In this document: one piece after another, positions 24,977 through 33,233 of the stretch | Layout: each line of letters starts with the position of its first letter | Numbering within the stretch: position 1 is the stretch's first letter | DNA from: Bacteroidota bacterium | GTDB taxonomy: Bacteria; Bacteroidota; Ignavibacteria; UBA10030 | Length of the DNA: 48,221 nucleotides | Assembly: GCA_025454835.1 (NCBI GenBank) | Contig: JALONQ010000020.1 | Span: 1-48,221 of the forward strand | Direction of reading: 5' to 3' | Position numbers and translations under genes: made by a program | The notes under the pieces: model-generated | Seen by the model: only the letters and a program-made list of their open reading frames with translations | What the model was told of the DNA's origin: nothing | Database searches by the model: none

Positions 24977-26326
24977 CTACTCTAGGCCGTACTTCTTACG
25001 CTTTTCCCAGAGCGTCTTTCGGCTGATGCCGAGGATGGATGCGGCTTTGACGGTATCGCCGGCTGTATGCAGGAGGGTCTGCGTGATGACTTCGCGCTCC
25101 ATCTCGACCATCGAGCGGGGGCGGAATGCGGAGGTATGGGACGAGCTTGAGGGGACCCCCTTGCCGAGCACAAGGTCGGTCGCCGAAAGCGTTTGGCCGT
25201 CACTAAAGATCATGGCATGTTCGATCACGTTCTTCAGCTCCCGAACATTTCCCAGCCATGCATAACCGTTCAGCGCCTTCAATGCGTCCCCAGTCAGTCC
25301 TGTCACCGAGCGCCCAAATTGTCGGTTGAAGCCCGCGATGAACTTCATCGCCAGCGGCTCGATGTCCATCGGACGCGCGCGGAGGGGGGCGATCTCGATT
25401 GAGACGACGTTGATCCGGTAGTAGAGGTCGTCCCGGAATCCTTGACGGAACAGTTCTTCCTCGAGGTTGGCGTTCGTCGTGGTCATGATCCGCACATCTA
25501 TGTCGACATCCTCAGTGCTCCCCAGCCTGCGGAACGTCCGCTGTTCGAGAACGGTCAGGAGTTTCGCCTGCAACGCCGGGCTCATCGCATTGATCTCGTC
25601 CAACAGCACGGTCCCGAGGTTTCCCGCTTCAATTAGGCCCATTTTGGGGGCTCGCGCATCGGTGAAGGCTCCCTTCTCATACCCGAACAGCTCGGATTCG
25701 AGAAGTTGGTCGGGAATGGATGCACAATTGATATCCACGAAGCGACCGGCGGCCCGACTGCTGTTGTAGTGGATCACGCGAGCGACATGGTTCTTGCCGG
25801 TCCCGCTTTCGCCCCGCAGCAACAGCGTGGCGTCTGGGAACGCCACGACCCGTTCTACGAAGGCCCGCACCGCCTTCATCTGCGGAGAGTCACCGATCAG
25901 GCTCTCGATCGGATATGGGGCCGCTTGGTCCGACTGGATCGAAGTGAGGGTCGCCTTGAGCGTGGTGACCTCCAGCAGGCGGTTCACGGCCAAAGCGAGC
26001 TCTTCGGCCACCACCGGCTTGCGCAGGAAATCATTCGCCCCCGCTCGCAGCGCTTCTATTGCCACCTCGATCCGCGATTCGGCCGTCATGACGACGATCG
26101 GCACCTGCGTCGAGATCCCTCGGATCGCGCGGATGACGTCGATGCCGCTCATCTCCGGCATCCAGATGTCCACCACAAAGATCGCGGGGAGCCCCTCACG
26201 GGCCATCTGCAGCATTTCGCCGGGAGATTGGAAAGCAACAACCTGGAACCCCCGGTTCTCAAGGATGTTCCGCTCGAGCTGCAGAATGGTGGGCTCGTCG
26301 TCGACGATGTAGATGGTCTTTTTCAT
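24977..26326 (-). CDS. Sigma-54-dependent response regulator (NtrC/ZraR type)
   Basis: A 449-residue cytoplasmic activator with three domains. Receiver, about 1-120: acidic pocket VDDE (D9, D10), phosphoacceptor D53 in VVDIWMPEM, T81 and K103. AAA+ sigma-54 interaction domain, about 143-385: Walker A GESGTGKN (173-180, Asn in place of the common Glu after Lys), the sigma-54 contact loop GAFTDA (220-225, instead of GAFTGA), Walker B TVLLDEI, and FRDDLYYRI with the arginine fingers. Fis-type helix-turn-helix at the C-terminus: VKAASILGISRKTLWEKRKKYGLE region. All residues needed for phosphorylation are present. It lies immediately upstream of the sigma-54 promoter of the DUF11 operon and is divergent from a HisKA protein, so it very probably controls that locus. 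Confidence 0.93.
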   Translation of the reverse strand: MKKTIYIVDDEPTILQLERNILENRGFQVVAFQSPGEMLQMAREGLPAIFVVDIWMPEMSGIDVIRAIRGISTQVPIVVMTAESRIEVAIEALRAGANDFLRKPVVAEELALAVNRLLEVTTLKATLTSIQSDQAAPYPIESLIGDSPQMKAVRAFVERVVAFPDATLLLRGESGTGKNHVARVIHYNSSRAAGRFVDINCASIPDQLLESELFGYEKGAFTDARAPKMGLIEAGNLGTVLLDEINAMSPALQAKLLTVLEQRTFRRLGSTEDVDIDVRIMTTTNANLEEELFRQGFRDDLYYRINVVSIEIAPLRARPMDIEPLAMKFIAGFNRQFGRSVTGLTGDALKALNGYAWLGNVRELKNVIEHAMIFSDGQTLSATDLVLGKGVPSSSSHTSAFRPRSMVEMEREVITQTLLHTAGDTVKAASILGISRKTLWEKRKKYGLE

Positions 26327-26353
26327 ATGCTTGGCCGACCGGTCAGCGCATCG

Positions 26354-26965
26354 ATGGCTTTTCTGGCGAAATTGAGATACAATCGATGGATCATTGCCCT
26401 TCTACGACTCCCGCGAGTGACCCGCGTGAAAAACTTCCTCCACAACGTCCGGGACTTCTTCGTCACCTACCCGGCCGTCCTCTCCGGCTACATCATCTAC
26501 CTCTACTTCTTCCTGTCGACGATGAAGTACTACCAGGACTTCAAGGAGAAGTCCCTGGGCCTCGCCGACATCTTCCAGAGCTTCGACGCGTTGGCGTGGA
26601 TGTGGCTCCTTGCCGTGGCCCTCGTCAAGGTGATCCAGTACCGTGACAAGATCCACGAGGAGCAAAGGAAACGCGAGGCCAGTGAGCAAGAGCTCGCCCG
26701 GAACCGCTCACAGCTCGAGACGATGCAGCAGGTGACGCGCGCCCTCCAGCATTCGATCAACAACCCCCTCACCATCGTCCTGGCCTATACGACAAAGGCT
26801 CAGCGCAAGGTGAAGGAGGACCCAGACATGGAGAAATACCTGACCGAGGTTCGATCAGCGACGGAGCGGATCATCCAAGCCCTGAAGGACTACTCCACCT
26901 CACAGAGCTATCGTACGATCGATACGCCCGTCGGAAAGATGGCCGTGCCCGGAGAATCGGCGTGA
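26354..26965 (+). CDS. Membrane protein with HisKA phosphoacceptor domain but no ATPase domain
   Basis: Up to 203 residues. Two membrane helices lie at about 41-56 ([14 protein letters not shown]) and 79-94, joined by a short loop; a coiled coil at about 97-125 leads into a HisKA domain (126-182) with the H-box [13 protein letters not shown], phosphoacceptor H133. The residue after His is Ser, whereas most kinases have Glu or Asp. The reading frame stops at 26965, inside the tadA overlap, with no N, G1 or G2 box and thus no catalytic domain. ATG 26354 is only 27 bases from the divergent regulator start; GTG at 26417 or 26426 would leave more promoter room and fit the membrane topology. It may relay phosphate from another kinase to, or act as phosphatase for, the divergent response regulator. 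Confidence 0.75.
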   Translation: MAFLAKLRYNRWIIALLRLPRVTRVKNFLHNVRDFFVTYPAVLSGYIIYLYFFLSTMKYYQDFKEKSLGLADIFQSFDALAWMWLLAVALVKVIQYRDKIHEEQRKREASEQELARNRSQLETMQQVTRALQHSINNPLTIVLAYTTKAQRKVKEDPDMEKYLTEVRSATERIIQALKDYSTSQSYRTIDTPVGKMAVPGESA

Positions 26966-27435
26966 CCGGACATGAACAGTGGATGCATCTGGCCCTGCGT
27001 GAGGCGGTCCGGGCGCTCGACGAGGACGAAGTGCCCGTCGGCGCCGTGGTCGTCCACCGGGGCAAGATCATCGGCAAGGGCTACAACCAGATGGAGCGAC
27101 TGCAGGATCCCACGGCGCACGCGGAGATGATCGCGATCACCGCCGCGGCAACTCATCTGCAGTCGCGCCGGCTCGAGGACTGTACGCTCTATGTGACCCT
27201 CGAGCCCTGTCCGATGTGCGCGGGCGCCATTGTGCTCGCCCGGATCCCCACGCTCGTCTTCGGCGCTTACGATCCCAAAGCCGGCGCGTGCGGGACGCTC
27301 TTTTCGATCCCCGAAGACCCTCGCCTGAACCACCGAGTGCATGTCGTCCCCGGTGTGTGCGACGCCGAGAGCGAGAGTCTTCTACGGTCGTTCTTCGGCC
27401 GCATCCGGTCAATCCCTCCTGAGGGAAAAGAATAG
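26962..27435 (+). CDS. tadA: tRNA-specific adenosine deaminase
   Basis: A 157-residue zinc deaminase that converts A34 to inosine in tRNA-Arg(ACG). The zinc and catalytic signature is complete: AHAEM (His ligand and proton-shuttling Glu, about 53-57) and EPCPMCAGA (two Cys ligands, about 83-91). GYNQME and [11 protein letters not shown] are also standard TadA features. The start is GTG at 26962, overlapping the stop of the HisKA gene by GTGA. The gene is therefore co-translated with a signalling protein, which is unusual but probably only a shared transcript. Length is normal for bacterial TadA. The tRNA-Arg in this window carries TCG, so it is not the TadA substrate. Confidence 0.93.
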   Translation: MTGHEQWMHLALREAVRALDEDEVPVGAVVVHRGKIIGKGYNQMERLQDPTAHAEMIAITAAATHLQSRRLEDCTLYVTLEPCPMCAGAIVLARIPTLVFGAYDPKAGACGTLFSIPEDPRLNHRVHVVPGVCDAESESLLRSFFGRIRSIPPEGKE

Positions 27436-27507
27436 CCACAAAGAACACAAGGAGCACAGAGAGAAGGTGTATTGGATGCTATCTCATCTCTGAGCGCTTT
27501 GTGGCTA
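27433..27507. repeat. TTTGTG-type inverted repeat between tadA and prfA
   Basis: TAGCCACAAAG (27433-27443, starting at the tadA stop codon) is an exact 11-bp inverted copy of CTTTGTGGCTA (27497-27507). Inner parts also pair imperfectly (GAGCACAGAGAGA against CATCTCTGAGCGC). It lies between convergent genes and could form a bidirectional transcript end, although no T-tract follows. Confidence 0.6.
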
Positions 27508-27567
27508 CGTTCTCATCTCCCGCGCCATGCCCAACGCACCTTCATCTGTACAATCACTCCCATCTTG

Positions 27568-27602
27568 ACTTGGCGTTCTTGGCGTCCTTTGCGTTCTCTG
27601 CG
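27568..27602. repeat. Periodic TTGGCGT/TTTGCGT string
   Basis: The stretch repeats units of about nine bases (CTTGGCGTT, CTTGGCGTC, CTTTGCGTT, CTCTGCGG). It is a second, diverged member of the same repeat type in the tadA-prfA gap, 60 bases from the first. No function is visible. Confidence 0.45.
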
Positions 27603-27620
27603 GCCATCTCTTTTCTTCTT

Positions 27621-28697
27621 CTACGACCCTGTCGACGCCTGCTCCATCCGCTCCGCCCGATCCGCCAATCGCAGCTGCTCGATCAACGCGTCCAGTTCAC
27701 CGTCGACGACGCGGTCGAGGCTGTACAACGTGAATCCGATCCGGTGGTCGGTCAGCCGATTCTGCGGAAAATTGTAGGTCCGGATCTTGTCGCTCCGGTC
27801 GCCGCTCTTCACCATCAGCTTTCGCTTGGCTGCCTGGGCCGACGTCTGCTCCTCGAGCTTCCGTTCATACAGTTTCGCGCGCAGCATCTTCATCGCCCGT
27901 TCCCGGTTCTGAAACTGCGACCGCTCCTGCTGGCACGCCACTACGATGCCCGACGGCGCGTGCGTGATCCGCACTGCCGTCTCCACTTTGTTGACATTCT
28001 GTCCCCCCTTTCCGCCGGCCCGATACGTGTCGAATTGCAGGTCCGCCGGATTGATCTCCACCTCGACGTCCTCGACCTCTGGCAGAACGACGACCGACGC
28101 CGCCGACGTATGCACGCGGCCCTGCGCCTCTGTCTCGGGAACCCGCTGGACACGATGGACGCCGCTTTCAAACTTCATGAACCCGTAGGCCCCGTCACCC
28201 GACACCGAGAACGAGATCTCCTTGAACCCGCCTTTGTCGGTCTCATTCCAATCGAGCAGCGCCACCGTCCAGCTCTTCCGCTCCGCATATCGCGTGTACA
28301 TCCGATAGAGATCCGACGCGAACAGCGCGGCTTCCTCGCCGCCCGTTCCCGCCCGGATCTCCATGATAAAATTGCGCGAGTCATTCGGGTCTTGCGGGAC
28401 CAGGAGAAGCTTCAATTCCTCCTCCATCTTCGGCACTTCGACCTTGAGACGGTCGTACTCCTCCTGCGCCATCTCTTTCAGCGCCGGGTCCGTCCCTGCC
28501 GCCAGGAGTTCCTTGCTCCCTTCCAGATCGTGGAAAGCCTTGATGTAGGTCTCGCCCAGCGAGACAATCGGCTCGAGCATCCTGAGCTCGCGGCCAAGTT
28601 CTCTGGCCTTGGGCTGGTCTGAAAGCACGCTCGCTTCGCTCAACAAGCGCTGCACTTCAGCATGGCGATCGATCACCTTGCGGATCTTGTCCTGCAT
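27621..28697 (-). CDS. prfA: Peptide chain release factor 1
   Basis: A 358-residue class-I release factor that reads UAA and UAG in the ribosomal A site and triggers peptide release. The PxT stop-recognition tripeptide is PET within [18 protein letters not shown] (near residue 187), and the hydrolysis motif GGQ lies in [13 protein letters not shown] (near 231). [15 protein letters not shown] identifies RF1 rather than RF2. Length is normal. The gene begins two bases after the DUF1385 gene, a pairing seen in many bacteria. Its 3' end converges on tadA with the TTTGTG-type repeats in between. Confidence 0.97.
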   Translation of the reverse strand: MQDKIRKVIDRHAEVQRLLSEASVLSDQPKARELGRELRMLEPIVSLGETYIKAFHDLEGSKELLAAGTDPALKEMAQEEYDRLKVEVPKMEEELKLLLVPQDPNDSRNFIMEIRAGTGGEEAALFASDLYRMYTRYAERKSWTVALLDWNETDKGGFKEISFSVSGDGAYGFMKFESGVHRVQRVPETEAQGRVHTSAASVVVLPEVEDVEVEINPADLQFDTYRAGGKGGQNVNKVETAVRITHAPSGIVVACQQERSQFQNRERAMKMLRAKLYERKLEEQTSAQAAKRKLMVKSGDRSDKIRTYNFPQNRLTDHRIGFTLYSLDRVVDGELDALIEQLRLADRAERMEQASTGS

Positions 28698-28699
28698 GG

Positions 28700-29731
28700 T
28701 CAGGCCGCCGCCGAGCTTGTTTCACGGTAGGGATAGCGCCCTGCGTCGTCCTGGCCGAGTGCGCACCTCAGCGCGACAATGGCAACCTCGATCTGCGACT
28801 CGTCGGGCTCGCGCGTCGTCACCGTCTGCAGCCACAACCCGGGCGCGACGAGGATCTTTCCCCACCAGGTCGTCGAATGCCGGGCGGAGAACTTGATGAT
28901 CTCATACGACACACCCGCCACGACCGGCAGAAACGGCAGGTGCGTCGCCAATCGCACGAAAAGCGTCAGTTCGCCGAGCCATGAGATCAGAACGGTGTCG
29001 AGGATCGCAAACGTCAGGATCGCGACGATCATGACGATGAGCAGAAAGCTCGTACCGCACCGGGGATGGAACCGGCTTTGGCCGGCCACGGCTGGCGGTT
29101 GCAGCGCGACGTTAAGCTCAAAAGCGAAGACCGACTTATGCTCCGCGCCGTGGTATTGGAACAAGCGCTTGATGTCCTTGATGAACGAGATGCCGATCAG
29201 GTACAGAAGAAACATCGTCACCCGCACCGACCCGGCGACCAGATTGAACTGCAGGGCGTTCTGCTCGATATCGAAGAAGACCGTGGTCAGCAGCAACGGC
29301 GTCACGAAGAACAGCAGAATGCCGAACCCCAGCGCGAACACCAGCGACAACGCAAGCGCCCAACGCGAGGGTTCCTCCCGTTTCGTTCCATTCACAGATG
29401 CATCAGCGGTCTCCGCGTCGCGCATGGCGACGTCGGCCGAAAAGTTCAGGGTCTTGATGCCGATGACCATCATGTCGACAAGGCCGATCGCCCCGCGTAT
29501 CACCGGCTTGTTCAGCCAAGCGTTCCGCTCGATGACCGAACGGTACGGCAGATGCTGCACCACGATGTCGCCGTTCGTTCGACGGACGGCCGTGGCCACC
29601 GAGCCGGGCGCCCGCATCATCACCCCTTCGATGACGGCCTGACCGCCGATCTGCATCGGCTTGTCCGGATCGTAGAGAGGGTTGGTGGGGACCCAGGAAG
29701 AACGTGAAGGTTCGCTCAAGGCGTGCTCCAT
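28700..29731 (-). CDS. DUF1385 (YqhQ-like) membrane protein
   Basis: A 343-residue DUF1385 protein. The diagnostic opening [20 protein letters not shown] is present, followed by [24 protein letters not shown], the central YHGAEHK motif and RCGTSFLL. About four or five membrane helices are visible between residues 85 and 285. The family is widespread and its function is unsettled; some members have been described as putative metal-dependent enzymes. It lies directly before prfA on the same strand. The start is uncertain: the frame is open from GTG 29812, ATG 29791 and ATG 29731. I choose 29731 because residues before it are low-complexity and an AT-rich TATTTTG promoter-like element lies at 29793-29800. 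Confidence 0.88.
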   Translation of the reverse strand: MEHALSEPSRSSWVPTNPLYDPDKPMQIGGQAVIEGVMMRAPGSVATAVRRTNGDIVVQHLPYRSVIERNAWLNKPVIRGAIGLVDMMVIGIKTLNFSADVAMRDAETADASVNGTKREEPSRWALALSLVFALGFGILLFFVTPLLLTTVFFDIEQNALQFNLVAGSVRVTMFLLYLIGISFIKDIKRLFQYHGAEHKSVFAFELNVALQPPAVAGQSRFHPRCGTSFLLIVMIVAILTFAILDTVLISWLGELTLFVRLATHLPFLPVVAGVSYEIIKFSARHSTTWWGKILVAPGLWLQTVTTREPDESQIEVAIVALRCALGQDDAGRYPYRETSSAAA

Positions 29732-29802
29732 CAAATGAGATCGAGTCCCGCCCCGCGACGACCGCGGGTCGGGAGATGTTCTAGGAACCATCTCAAAATA
29801 GA

Positions 29803-29904
29803 ATCTCGCCACGACGCAACGACTGCAATAAAGACTGGTTTGGCTGTTTCCTAACGATTTGGCGGTACTTAAGACGCCGCCGTCGTCGCGGCGTTGCGAG
29901 AGAT
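29803..29904. repeat. Imperfect inverted repeat upstream of the DUF1385 gene
   Basis: ATCTCGC and GCAACG (29803-29821) pair, with a bulge, to CGTTGC and GAGAGAT (29892-29904). The left part contains ACGACGCAACGACTGCAA, which resembles the complement of the string at 31795-31820. It belongs to the same group of TTTGTG/TTGCG elements. It overlaps the presumed promoter region of DUF1385. Confidence 0.4.
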
Positions 29905-29944
29905 GATTTCTAAGACCACTTCTGATCCTTAAATATACGGAAGA

Positions 29945-29960
29945 TTGGGCCGGAGCCCAA
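29945..29960 (-). terminator. Candidate terminator at the end of the polysaccharide operon
   Basis: TTGGGC (29945-29950) and GCCCAA (29955-29960) form a perfect 6-bp stem with a 4-base loop, seven bases beyond the flippase stop codon on the minus strand. The following minus-strand sequence (TCTTCCGTATATTT) is only moderately T-rich, so termination efficiency is uncertain. Confidence 0.5.
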
Positions 29961-29966
29961 GGAGGG

Positions 29967-31451
29967 TCAGGCTGATCCGTTGCGGCGGGACCTGATCAGC
30001 GAGACGACCTCGCTCAATTCGTCGCGACGAAGGATCCGGAACAGGATGAGCCCACCCGCAAACAGACCGCAGAGCGCGAGATCGAGGATGATCCCTGACG
30101 CGGAGAGCGGGACCGGGGCCAGCCACGCGTCGGCGGCCACAATTCCAAACGAGAGCGCGAACAGGCCGCCAACACGGGCCCATTCGTACGGCACGCGATG
30201 ATAGCGACGACTGACCATGTACATGCCGGCCGCTTGCACGATATGCGCGACAGTCATTGCCAACGCCGCTCCGACGATCCCGAGCGAGGGGACCAGCAGA
30301 AACAGCAGGCCGATATCCACCGCCGCGGCGATCGTGCCGATCACCGGGATCATGCCGGTCTTCTTCTCCAGGTACGTACCCGACAGAAAGACCACATACA
30401 TCCCCGTCGCGATGTAGCCCAGAAGCACCAGCGGGATGATGACGCTCCCCTCCCAATAGAGCGACGGAATGAGCGTTCCGCCGCCGATCGGAAGTCGTAT
30501 GAGGTCATCGATGAAGAGGGACACGAGCACGAAGACCGAACCGAGCAGGATCATCAGGTAGGTGAAGACCCGCGCAAAGAGCCCCGGGGCATCTGCGTCG
30601 CGGGCATGCTGCAAGAAGAACGGCCGCCAGGCGAAGTCGAACATGCCCACAAACAGCATCATGAAGACGCCAAGACGGAAGTTGATCTGGTAGAGACCGA
30701 CGGTGGCGTCGTCCGTCAGCAAACGGAGGATCGGGCGGTCGACGACCTGCAGGGCGATACCTGCGAGTCCGGCGGGGATCAACGGAAGGCCGAAGCGCGA
30801 CAGGTCGGAGAACGAAGCGGCTCCCGGATCCGGCCCCTCTGGCCTCCACGCGTGACGCGTCACGGCGAGAAGAACGAACCATGTCCCCACCGAGGCAGCC
30901 GTATTGGCCATCAGCACACCCCGGATGCCGAGTTCTTCGACCGCCAGGAAGTACACGGTCAACAACAGCGTCGAGACGATGTTGGCGATCTTCAACGTCG
31001 CAAACGCCAGCGGACGACGTTGCATGCGCAACAGGGCGAACGGCACGGCCGCCAACGCATCAAAGGCCAGGATGACCGCGGCCCAGCCGATCAGCGGCGC
31101 CAGCTCGGGCGCAAAGCCCAGGACCTTCGCCACGGCCGAAGGGATCGTAAGCACCACGAGGGACACGATGAGGCCCGCCGCCCCGGCCGTGGCCGAACGA
31201 CGGAGCACATAGGGCCGTTCGGCCGTCGACGCATCGGCCCAGAATCGCATGAGCGATTGCTCCATCCCCAGCCCATACACGACAGCAGCGAACGCGATGT
31301 AGGCGTACAACGTCGCCAGCACGCCGTTCTCGTCGGGCAAAAGCAGATGGGCGTAAAGCGGAACGAGCAGGAAATTGAGCATCCGCCCGACGACGGTACT
31401 CAGTCCGTAGAGGGCGGTCTCCTTCCCAAGCCGGAGGATGCGATCGATCAC
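29967..31451 (-). CDS. Polysaccharide flippase (MOP/MATE superfamily), second copy
   Basis: A 494-residue inner-membrane protein with about 14 membrane helices. The N-terminus (MIDRILRLGKETALYGLSTVVGRMLNFLLVPLYAHLL) and LGMEQSLMRFW match the Wzx/RfbX-like lipopolysaccharide-flippase branch of the MOP superfamily. These carry undecaprenyl-diphosphate-linked oligosaccharides across the inner membrane. The start is GTG at 31451, 12 bases after the Trm112-like gene. It is the last gene of the minus-strand cluster and is followed by a hairpin. A second, only distantly similar flippase lies at 43064-44344, so the cell may export two different glycans, or this one may belong to a separate pathway. 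Confidence 0.85.
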   Translation of the reverse strand: MIDRILRLGKETALYGLSTVVGRMLNFLLVPLYAHLLLPDENGVLATLYAYIAFAAVVYGLGMEQSLMRFWADASTAERPYVLRRSATAGAAGLIVSLVVLTIPSAVAKVLGFAPELAPLIGWAAVILAFDALAAVPFALLRMQRRPLAFATLKIANIVSTLLLTVYFLAVEELGIRGVLMANTAASVGTWFVLLAVTRHAWRPEGPDPGAASFSDLSRFGLPLIPAGLAGIALQVVDRPILRLLTDDATVGLYQINFRLGVFMMLFVGMFDFAWRPFFLQHARDADAPGLFARVFTYLMILLGSVFVLVSLFIDDLIRLPIGGGTLIPSLYWEGSVIIPLVLLGYIATGMYVVFLSGTYLEKKTGMIPVIGTIAAAVDIGLLFLLVPSLGIVGAALAMTVAHIVQAAGMYMVSRRYHRVPYEWARVGGLFALSFGIVAADAWLAPVPLSASGIILDLALCGLFAGGLILFRILRRDELSEVVSLIRSRRNGSA

Positions 31452-31463
31452 GGGGACGCCGGA

Positions 31464-31631
31464 TCAGCCGGCGGTCTTCGGAGGAGGAGGCAGCAACATC
31501 GGTATCCCGTCGCGGACCGGGTACCGAGCGCCGCACTTCGTGCAGACAAGTTCCGACGTCGACGGCTCCTCGTGAAGGTCGGCGCGGCATTTCGGACAGC
31601 AGAGCAGTTCGAGCAGTTCAGGGGCGAGCAT
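31464..31631 (-). CDS. Trm112/YcaR-like zinc-ribbon small protein
   Basis: A 55-residue protein. The sequence begins MLAPELLELLCCPKCRADLH and has a CPKC pair followed by CTKC at about 30-33, then YPVRDGIPMLLP. This is the standard Trm112/UPF0434 (YcaR) pattern: two zinc knuckles and the closing Y-P-hydrophobic-GIPxLL strand. Bacterial members are of uncertain role; eukaryotic Trm112 activates methyltransferases. In bacteria the gene often sits beside lipid A or envelope genes. The ribosome site is weak. It lies 12 bases before the second flippase and about 225 bases after the thioesterase gene, and is likely co-transcribed with the flippase. Confidence 0.85.
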   Translation of the reverse strand: MLAPELLELLCCPKCRADLHEEPSTSELVCTKCGARYPVRDGIPMLLPPPPKTAG

Positions 31632-31782
31632 GGCTTTCGAGAAGGGTGCTAAAAGACGTTTCGCGCCTGCCGGCCACGTCCGCAGATCAGAAACTGAACG
31701 CGGTCCGCAACGGGCACATAGCGTCCGCGACCGTCGCCGGAGATTGTGGTCGCGAAGCCCACAACGTCAATAGTACGAGAAT

Positions 31783-31842
31783 CACCATTCTGCGTCCGTT
31801 GCAGTCTTTGCGTCGTTGCGTGATACTCTTTCAAGAATGGTG
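31783..31842. repeat. Inverted repeat with TTTGCG core upstream of the Trm112-like gene
   Basis: CACCATTCT (31783-31791) is an exact inverted copy of AGAATGGTG (31834-31842). Between them lies TGCGTCCGTTGCAGTCTTTGCG and further TTGCGT. It fills part of the 224-base non-coding gap between the thioesterase stop and the Trm112-like start. Confidence 0.5.
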
Positions 31843-31855
31843 TTTCGATATTGCG

Positions 31856-32272
31856 CTAGCGTAGAGACTTTTCGAAGATCTCGACGAGGCGACGAGGCGC
31901 GCGCGTCGGCCGACCGGTGGAGGCGTTCAGAAAGGAATGGACGGTGTAACCCTCGGCCAGCACATCGTCCGAGCCTTCCTTCGTGACCACGTAGTCGATC
32001 CGGATCCTCGCCGCAGGGACCTCGCGCACGATCGACTCGACCACGATCCGGTCGTCGTAACTGGCACTCCGATGATAGGTCGCGTGAGCCTCGATCACCG
32101 GTAGAAAGATCCCCTCCCGTTCCAAGTCGGCGTAGGCCAGACCCTGCTCCCGCAGGAGGTCTGTGCGCGCCTGTTCGAAGTACTCGAAGTAGCGCCCGTA
32201 GTAGACCACCTTCATCTGATCCGTCTCCGCATAGCGCACGCGGATCACGGAGCGATGGGTCACCGCCTTCAT
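31856..32272 (-). CDS. Acyl-CoA thioesterase, YbgC/4HBT hot-dog family
   Basis: A 138-residue hot-dog thioesterase (ATG 32272; a GTG three codons upstream is possible). The catalytic region reads [27 protein letters not shown], with the family's aspartate in ETDQMKVV and the central helix [15 protein letters not shown]. It hydrolyses short-chain or aromatic acyl-CoA or acyl-carrier-protein thioesters in the cytoplasm. The ATG overlaps the accA stop by ATGA, so it is coupled to fatty-acid synthesis. YbgC relatives are often found with Tol-Pal genes, but none is present here. The substrate cannot be read from the sequence. Confidence 0.85.
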   Translation of the reverse strand: MKAVTHRSVIRVRYAETDQMKVVYYGRYFEYFEQARTDLLREQGLAYADLEREGIFLPVIEAHATYHRSASYDDRIVVESIVREVPAARIRIDYVVTKEGSDDVLAEGYTVHSFLNASTGRPTRAPRRLVEIFEKSLR

Positions 32273-33219
32273 TCCTTCCACGCACCCATCGCCGCAAACT
32301 TCTCCACTCTCTTCTGAAGCAGTTTTGGTACCGGGATCTTCTTGAGTTTCGTCAACTCCTCGATCAGGATCGACTTCAAGGTCGCCCCGGCGACATCCGG
32401 AAGCCGATGAGCCCCGCCAAGTGGTTCAGGCACGATCCGGTCGACGATCCCCTGCTCGATCAGGTCGGGCGCAGTCAGCCGCAGCGCCTCGGCGGCCTGC
32501 TCCTTGTAATCCCAGGAACGCCACAGGATACTCGAACATGATTCGGGCGCGATGACCGAATACCAGCTGTTCTCGAACATTAGAATGCGGTCACCGATGC
32601 CGATCCCCAGCGCTCCGCCCGATGCCCCCTCGCCGATGATGACAACGATGATCGGCACCGGCAGTCGCGACATCACGAACAGATTTCGGGCGATCGCCTC
32701 GGCTTGGCCGCGCTCTTCGGCCTCGAGGCCCGGGAACGCCCCCGGCGTGTCAAGGAGGGTGATGACGGGCCGGTTGAACTTCGCGGCGAGCTGCATCAGG
32801 CGAAGGGCTTTACGGTAGCCCTCCGGGTTCATCATCCCGAAATTGCGATAGATGTTCGACTTCGTGTCGCGCCCCTTCTGATGACCGAGCATCAGGACGG
32901 TCTGATGGCCGAGGGTCCCGAAGCCCCCCACGATGGCTTTGTCGTCCCCCTGATGCCGGTCGCCGTGCAGCTCCACAAAATCGGTCAGGAGCATGCCGAT
33001 GTAGTCGAGCGTGTACGGCCGGTCCGGGTGACGGGCCAACTGCACTCGCTGCCATCGGGTCAGGTTGTTGTAGACCGACCGGCGCAACTGGTCGACGCGC
33101 TGCTCGAGACTCTTGATCTCGTGCGCGATGTCGAGATTGTCGGAATACTTACGCATCTCCACGATCTTCTGTTCGAGCTCGAAGATCGGTCGTTCAAAAT
33201 CGAGGATGACTTTAGCCAT
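32269..33219 (-). CDS. accA: Acetyl-CoA carboxylase carboxyltransferase subunit alpha
   Basis: A 316-residue protein, normal for AccA. It joins AccD to transfer carboxyl from biotin to acetyl-CoA, making malonyl-CoA for fatty-acid synthesis. Diagnostic features are the N-terminal [16 protein letters not shown] helix, [11 protein letters not shown], the [19 protein letters not shown] region, [20 protein letters not shown] and [15 protein letters not shown], the crotonase-fold oxyanion glycines. The gene is separated by only 14 bases from the glycosyltransferase fusion gene upstream, so a core metabolic gene is being transcribed with the polysaccharide cluster. AccD is not in this window. Confidence 0.96.
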   Translation of the reverse strand: MAKVILDFERPIFELEQKIVEMRKYSDNLDIAHEIKSLEQRVDQLRRSVYNNLTRWQRVQLARHPDRPYTLDYIGMLLTDFVELHGDRHQGDDKAIVGGFGTLGHQTVLMLGHQKGRDTKSNIYRNFGMMNPEGYRKALRLMQLAAKFNRPVITLLDTPGAFPGLEAEERGQAEAIARNLFVMSRLPVPIIVVIIGEGASGGALGIGIGDRILMFENSWYSVIAPESCSSILWRSWDYKEQAAEALRLTAPDLIEQGIVDRIVPEPLGGAHRLPDVAGATLKSILIEELTKLKKIPVPKLLQKRVEKFAAMGAWKE

Positions 33220-33233
33220 ACGAATGGTGTGGT

